NCBI GenBank assembly: GCA_946626015.1
Contig: CAMOTT010000080.1
Coordinates: 1-8,862, forward strand
From: an uncultured Clostridia bacterium
Lineage (GTDB): Bacteria; Bacillota; Clostridia; Oscillospirales; Acutalibacteraceae
Length of the DNA stretch: 8,862 nt
Reading direction: 5' to 3'
The notes beneath the pieces were generated by a model. The model was not told where the DNA came from. It saw only the letters and a list, made by a program, of their open reading frames with translations, and did no database searches. This document shows positions 5,560-8,862 of the stretch, one piece after another. The translations under genes and the position numbers were made by a program. Positions within the stretch are counted from its first letter, which is position 1; each line of letters begins with the position of its first letter.

Positions 5560-5614
5560 TTTAATCGCAGTGCGGTACAGATTTTCAACTTACAAAAACA
5601 TACCGCTGCCTTCC
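5560..5614 (-). promoter_or_regulatory. Ribosome site and hairpin in the pduL leader
   Basis: On the minus strand GGAAG (5610-5614) abuts a hairpin at 5567-5609. Its arms GCAGCGGTA and TACCGCACTGC pair over 9 bp with a 2-nt bulge, and the loop contains a weaker TTTTT/GAAAA helix. Seven nucleotides (GATTAAA) then lead to the pduL ATG. With the hairpin folded, GGAAG would be about 7 nt from the ATG, an ideal distance; unfolded, it is 50 nt away. Alternatively GGAAGG serves a tiny frame, ATG TTT TTG TAA (ATG at 5599-5601), located in the hairpin. This reading is inferred from structure only. Confidence 0.55.
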
Positions 5615-5647
5615 GTAATTATTGAAAAAACTGAAAAAACGCAAAAC

Positions 5648-6406
5648 TTAACCGTGCAGTTTGCCCGAAAGCACACGGCAGTAAACAATGTACACGCAGC
5701 TGCTCAGCCGGTTAAGAGCCTCGATTATATCAAGCCTCTCTTTACCGGGATCCCCGGAGAAAGCCTGCGCCGCTGCCAGTTCGGTCTCACGAACCAAAGT
5801 CCGCAGGGCGTTGAGCGCAACGCATAGCTTACCCATGGTATAGCTCGGCACATAATGGCCGATGCCGAACTCCTCGTGCACATGATGGGAAACGTAACGC
5901 AGCCTGCCACTGTCCATGCCAAGGAGCTTGAACTCGCCAAGCGGTTTTTCGTTGACCTCGGCGGATAATATGCCGCGGACAAAACCGTAAATCTCCTCAA
6001 GATCACTTACCACATCGCTGCGGCCCATTTCCTCAGCGACTATCTGCGTTTCCATTATTTTCGCCTCCAGGCTGTCAAGCTTGCCCCTGAAGACGATCCG
6101 GGGATGAGTTTTGCTCACCAGCAGATTACCGCGTATATGGGTCATATTCTCAGGCTTGTAGGAATAGCCCCTGCCTGTTTCATAATCCACATATTTGTTT
6201 TCTCCGCCGGGCTTTATCTCTGTCTGAGGCATGGGTTTATAGGAGGATCCATCCTCCTGTTTCTCACCCACTACCAGCTTTATTCCCCGCTCTTTAAGGT
6301 ATTCCTTTGCCCCGGGCATAACAAATGTATCCCCGCTGACGCGGTACTCCTCTGTGCCGAGAGGTAAACATTTGGCCCTGAGTTCATATTCGGAAAGAAT
6401 TTCCAT
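5648..6406 (-). CDS. eutT: EutT, ATP:cob(I)alamin adenosyltransferase
   Basis: The 252-residue product is EutT-like, with the signature MTHIRGNLLVSKTHPRI (88-104) and RGKLDSLEAKI (107-117), then a helical core including HHVHEEFGIGHYVP (174-187). EutT makes adenosylcobalamin, the cofactor of ethanolamine ammonia-lyase. The N-terminal segment GDTFVMPGAKEYLKERGIKL (25-44) is a family feature. The HX11CCX2C metal motif of the enterobacterial enzyme is absent: there is no CC pair anywhere, as reported for Listeria-type EutT that does not need Fe(II). A polar insert (about 48-86, including NKYVDYETGRGYSY) precedes the core. ATG 6404-6406 has GGGAGG about 6 nt upstream. The gene sits 38 nt after eutM, and PduS from the same operon could supply the reduced cobalamin. 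Confidence 0.94.
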   Translation of the reverse strand: MEILSEYELRAKCLPLGTEEYRVSGDTFVMPGAKEYLKERGIKLVVGEKQEDGSSYKPMPQTEIKPGGENKYVDYETGRGYSYKPENMTHIRGNLLVSKTHPRIVFRGKLDSLEAKIMETQIVAEEMGRSDVVSDLEEIYGFVRGILSAEVNEKPLGEFKLLGMDSGRLRYVSHHVHEEFGIGHYVPSYTMGKLCVALNALRTLVRETELAAAQAFSGDPGKERLDIIEALNRLSSCVYIVYCRVLSGKLHG

Positions 6407-6444
6407 CAGTTTCCTCCCGTTTTAGTAAGTATTGAACCGTTTAA

Positions 6445-6744
6445 TTATTTACGGTCGCAGTTGTCAAGCGTGGGAAGAATGTACTCGACTTCATTATGGG
6501 GACGGGGAATTACGTGGACGGAGATGAGCTCGCCAACGCGTGAAGCAGCTGCCGCGCCTGCGTCTGTTGCCGCCTTGACAGCGCCGACATCGCCGCGAAC
6601 CATAACGGTTACAAGACCGCCGCCAACATGAACCTTACCGATAAGGTTGACGTTTGCAGCCTTGACCATAGCATCGGCCGCCTCAATGGAACCTACCAAA
6701 CCTTTTGTCTCTACCATACCAAGTGCTAATAATGTTGTTGCCAT
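6445..6744 (-). CDS. eutM: EutM/PduA-type BMC-H shell hexamer
   Basis: The 99-residue product has a single canonical BMC domain: LLALGMVETKGLVGSIEAAD at the start, KAANVNLI, a pore loop HVGGGLV (39-45), VMVRGDVGAV and the C-terminal VHVIPRPH. Such hexamers tile the shell facets and their central pores pass small polar metabolites such as ethanolamine. The GGG pore is EutM-like, where PduA has GSG. ATG 6742-6744 has a strong AGGAGG 8 nt upstream, consistent with the high expression expected of a major shell component. It lies 38 nt after eutE. A short tail (TLDNCDRK) with one cysteine follows the domain. Only one EutM-type gene is visible here; others could lie outside. Confidence 0.96.
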   Translation of the reverse strand: MATTLLALGMVETKGLVGSIEAADAMVKAANVNLIGKVHVGGGLVTVMVRGDVGAVKAATDAGAAAASRVGELISVHVIPRPHNEVEYILPTLDNCDRK

Positions 6745-6782
6745 TTTATTTTCCTCCTAAGAAAATTATTTTTTTTAATTTA

Positions 6783-8360
6783 TTATTGTTCAGCCGACAA
6801 ACGGCGAATAACCATTTTTGTGATCTCTTCTACCTGATCCTTTGAAATACCGCCTGAGAAGGACGAATTGTCGCCACAGTTAGTGCAGCTCTGCGAGGGA
6901 GCCGGTTTAGGTACAGGCGGGTTGTAAATGGGGATATAATTATTGGACGTCTGAGAAGAACGTGTCCCGCATGAAGACGGAGCCGGGTTTGTTCCCCTGA
7001 GCTCGGAAAGCTCTTTTACGCCGTAAGCTACACGCCTGATGTTTATCAAGTTCAAGGGACCCACGTTGTCCGACGTTGCGCTTCCGCCAACCGCGCCGCA
7101 GCCCAAAGTCAAAGCCGGAGCAAGGTTTGTTGTGGCGCCCACGCCGCCGAGAGCCGCGGGAGTGTTGACCAAAAGTCTGGAAACCGGCTTTTTGAGAGCA
7201 AACTCCTTGATAACCTCTTTGTTCTGGGAATGGATGGTCATCGTATGACCCACTCCCTCGTTGAAGAGGATCTCCATTGAACGCTCACAGGCAGCCTCCC
7301 AGCTGTTTTCGGTGTAGAACGCAAGAATGGGGCACAACTTTTCACGGGAGAAGGGATTGGTTTTGCCCACATCCGTCTGCTCGGAGACAAGAACCTTTGT
7401 ACCCTCCGGGATTGAAACACCGGCCATATCCGCGATGACCTTGGCGCTCTTGCCCACGATCTTTGGGTTCATCGTACCGTTTGCGCGGAGAATGAACTTT
7501 GAAACCTTGGCGCTCTCCTCGGGATCAAGGAAATAACCGCCCTGCTTTTTGAGCTCCGCAACTACCTTATCCTTGATGCAGGTCTCGGTAATGATACTCT
7601 GCTCGGAAGCGCAGATGGTACCGTTATCGAAGGTCTTGCTGTCAATGATGTGACGAATGGCTGTGGGGATATCCGCTGACTTTTCTATGTAAGCCGGGCC
7701 GTTGCCTGGGCCCACACCGATGGCCGGATTACCCGAACTGTAGGCTGCCCTGACCATTGCTTCTCCGCCGGTGGCAAGGATTATGCCGATGTCGCGGTGC
7801 TTAAGCAAGGTGCTGGTGGCCTCCATTGTAGTAAGGCTGATGCACTGGACTATGCCGTCGGGAGCTCCTGCTCTGCGAGCCGCTTCCTTGATTATCTTAA
7901 CTGTCTCAAGGATGCAGTTTTTCGCGTTGGGATGGGGACTCAAAACGATGGCGTTGCCCGCTTTGATCGAGATGATGGACTTGTACATTGTGGTTGAAGT
8001 AGGATTGGTTGAGGGTATGAGAGCAGCCACAACGCCCATAGGAACACCGATCTCCATGATACCCTTCTGCTTATCCTCCTTGATAATGCCGACGGTTTTC
8101 ATGTCCTTGCAGTTGTCGTATGTGATCGTACTGCCCAGCAAATTCTTCAGCACCTTATCCTGCCAAACGCCGAAGCCTGTCTCTTCAACTGCCATTTTTG
8201 CAAGCCTTTCGGCGTTTGCCGCGCAGTCCTTTGCTATCTCGAAGATGATCTTGTTTATCTGCTCCTGAGAATATTCCGCAAGCTTTTTCTGCGCTGCCTT
8301 AGCTTCAGCCACAAGATTACGCACTTCTTGAATTGATTGTAAATCTTTGTCTATATTCAA
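6783..8360 (-). CDS. eutE: EutE, CoA-acylating acetaldehyde dehydrogenase with C-terminal encapsulation peptide
   Basis: The 525-residue product is a CoA-dependent aldehyde dehydrogenase oxidising acetaldehyde to acetyl-CoA with NAD+ inside the compartment. The catalytic cysteine is Cys250 in NGTICASEQ. Other family elements are PSTNPTSTT (116-124), GVGPGNGPAYIE (215-226) and LGGVGATTNLAPALTLGCG (404-422). The core ends near residue 456. A Pro/Ser/Asn-rich linker (about 457-504) with a CTNC pair (492-495) follows, then an amphipathic helix ISKDQVEEITKMVIRRLSAEQ split as ISKDQVEEIT plus KMVIRRLSAEQ (505-525), a C-terminal encapsulation peptide. E. coli EutE (467 aa) carries its peptide at the N-terminus. 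TTG 8358-8360 is taken as the start because AAAGGAGG sits exactly 7 nt upstream; the ATG at 8376-8378 overlaps that site. Confidence 0.96.
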   Translation of the reverse strand: MNIDKDLQSIQEVRNLVAEAKAAQKKLAEYSQEQINKIIFEIAKDCAANAERLAKMAVEETGFGVWQDKVLKNLLGSTITYDNCKDMKTVGIIKEDKQKGIMEIGVPMGVVAALIPSTNPTSTTMYKSIISIKAGNAIVLSPHPNAKNCILETVKIIKEAARRAGAPDGIVQCISLTTMEATSTLLKHRDIGIILATGGEAMVRAAYSSGNPAIGVGPGNGPAYIEKSADIPTAIRHIIDSKTFDNGTICASEQSIITETCIKDKVVAELKKQGGYFLDPEESAKVSKFILRANGTMNPKIVGKSAKVIADMAGVSIPEGTKVLVSEQTDVGKTNPFSREKLCPILAFYTENSWEAACERSMEILFNEGVGHTMTIHSQNKEVIKEFALKKPVSRLLVNTPAALGGVGATTNLAPALTLGCGAVGGSATSDNVGPLNLINIRRVAYGVKELSELRGTNPAPSSCGTRSSQTSNNYIPIYNPPVPKPAPSQSCTNCGDNSSFSGGISKDQVEEITKMVIRRLSAEQ

Positions 8361-8367
8361 GTCGCAA

Positions 8368-8375
8368 CCTCCTTT
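8368..8375 (-). promoter_or_regulatory. Strong ribosome binding site that selects the TTG start of eutE
   Basis: On the minus strand AAAGGAGG is followed by TTGCGAC (7 nt) and then TTG at 8358-8360. The in-frame ATG at 8376-8378 immediately precedes and partly forms this site, so it is unlikely to be the initiator. Confidence 0.85.
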
Positions 8376-8394
8376 CATAAGACTGATAAAATAT

Positions 8395-8421
8395 ATTGAT
8401 CAACCCCCCAAGGGGATCAAT
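8395..8421 (-). promoter_or_regulatory. Hairpin at the eutL-eutE junction
   Basis: On the minus strand ATTGATCCCC pairs with GGGG, a bulge and ATCAAT around a 4-nt loop, giving 10 bp with a 3-nt bulge. It overlaps the eutL stop codon and is followed by an AT-rich run (ATATTTTATC) without a solid U-tract. It could be a weak attenuator, an mRNA processing site or a 3' stabiliser that sets eutE expression relative to the upstream genes. Confidence 0.5.
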
Positions 8422-8862
8422 AATCCAACGGAGCTTCCGCGATGCCGCGAACCGTTTCCGCAAACGCTTCGCAAGCCGCCTTGCACGCAGCCTGATCGCC
8501 TGTAAGCAGACCGCCTGCAAAGTTTGTTTCGCTGGGAGGGCCGTAGAAGACCTTCATCTCCACATCCGCCGCTTTAAGCGCCGCGTCAAGCCCCACAGTA
8601 GCCTCCATGGGAGCGGAGATAAGGTAAGCCATTGCCGTACCCTCCGGCACGCCGGCCGCCTCGGAAAGATATGAGCCGGTGCGTGAGATACAATGAGCAA
8701 AATAAACTATGGAGTTATCGTCATTGGCGCTGTAAAACGCCGCGTCGTTTTCGATATAGCTGATACAGGCCTCCAGACCGCTGCGCACCTGAGCAGGCTC
8801 CGTTGCGGCAAGGATACCTATGAACTCGCCGGCCAGCTTTGTGGAAGCGTTGCTTGAACCGG
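8417..8862 (-). CDS. eutL: EutL, tandem BMC-T shell protein (N-terminus outside window)
   Basis: The frame is open to the right edge. The 147 visible residues begin GSSNASTKLAGEFIGILAAT and continue GLEACISYIENDAAF, HCISRTGSYLS, AMAYLISAPMEATVGLDAALKAADV, PPSETNFAGG and QAACKAACEAF. These segments match the C-terminal part of EutL, a tandem-BMC-domain pseudohexameric trimer with a large, possibly gated central pore. About one third of the usual ~217 residues is missing. The GTG at 8786-8788 is internal and not a start, because the similarity continues upstream of it. Usual eut order places eutA, eutB and eutC just upstream, beyond this window. It ends TGA at 8417-8419, inside the hairpin before eutE. 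Confidence 0.95.
   Translation of the reverse strand, partial: GSSNASTKLAGEFIGILAATEPAQVRSGLEACISYIENDAAFYSANDDNSIVYFAHCISRTGSYLSEAAGVPEGTAMAYLISAPMEATVGLDAALKAADVEMKVFYGPPSETNFAGGLLTGDQAACKAACEAFAETVRGIAEAPLDY

Noticed and set aside
5599..5608. Mini-frame ATG TTT TTG TAA in the pduL leader as a genuine leader peptide
   Set aside because: It does have GGAAGG at good spacing, but a three-codon frame is not strong evidence; it is kept only as an alternative reading of the leader.
5618..5647. Internal promoter between eutT and pduL
   Set aside because: The T-rich stretch has at best a weak TTGCGT box and no convincing -10 hexamer at proper spacing.
8361..8378. Longer eutE beginning at ATG 8376-8378
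   Set aside because: That ATG is joined to the AAAGGAGG ribosome site and has no site of its own; the TTG 7 nt downstream is the better start.
1899..8416. EutV (ANTAR) dual-hairpin antiterminator sites or a cobalamin riboswitch between genes
   Set aside because: Most gaps are shorter than 90 nt; none shows two tandem ANTAR-type hairpins with a terminator or a B12-box-like sequence. Such elements may lie upstream of the window.

Overview
The window holds the 3' end of an ethanolamine-utilisation (eut) bacterial microcompartment (BMC) operon, followed by a short non-coding spacer and the start of an unrelated surface-protein gene. Every gene lies on the minus strand, so transcription runs from high to low coordinates. 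Strong AGGAGG-type ribosome sites, several TTG/GTG starts, the Firmicutes-type eut gene order (eutL, eutE, eutM, eutT, pduL-type gene, conserved unknown, eutN) and a BspA-like leucine-rich-repeat protein suggest a Clostridia-class anaerobe, perhaps a gut Oscillospirales member. That assignment is inference; no rRNA or other marker gene is present.

Layout in transcription order: eutL (8862-8417, N-terminus outside the window), eutE aldehyde dehydrogenase (8360-6783), a eutM shell hexamer (6744-6445), eutT cobalamin adenosyltransferase (6406-5648), pduL-type phosphotransacylase (5559-4915), a conserved BMC-associated protein of unknown function (4896-4249), eutN vertex pentamer (4236-3928), pduS-like flavin/Fe-S cobalamin reductase (3915-2575), pduT-like Fe-S shell trimer (2493-1945), eutS bent hexamer (1898-1539) and eutP (1542-1114). 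A clear rho-independent terminator (1069-1097) closes the operon. The spacer 720-1113 contains a 183-bp imperfect palindromic element (835-1017), short direct repeats and a near-consensus sigma-A promoter (765-794). That promoter drives a secreted LRR protein gene running off the left edge (713-1).

The genes fit one pathway. Ethanolamine ammonia-lyase (eutBC, presumably beyond the right edge) would make acetaldehyde. EutE converts it to acetyl-CoA and PduL to acetyl-phosphate, and EutP may make acetate plus ATP. EutT and PduS regenerate adenosylcobalamin for the lyase. EutL, EutM, EutN, EutS and PduT supply hexamer, trimer, pentamer and electron-conducting shell tiles. The locus is a eut/pdu mixture because it carries the PduS-PduT redox pair. 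The most interesting observations are (i) two genes (pduL, pduT) whose plausible Shine-Dalgarno sequence is separated from the start codon by a hairpin, (ii) a shared amphipathic helix on EutE, PduL and the unknown protein that marks the unknown as probable cargo, and (iii) the palindromic element and a recent LRR duplication next to the operon.
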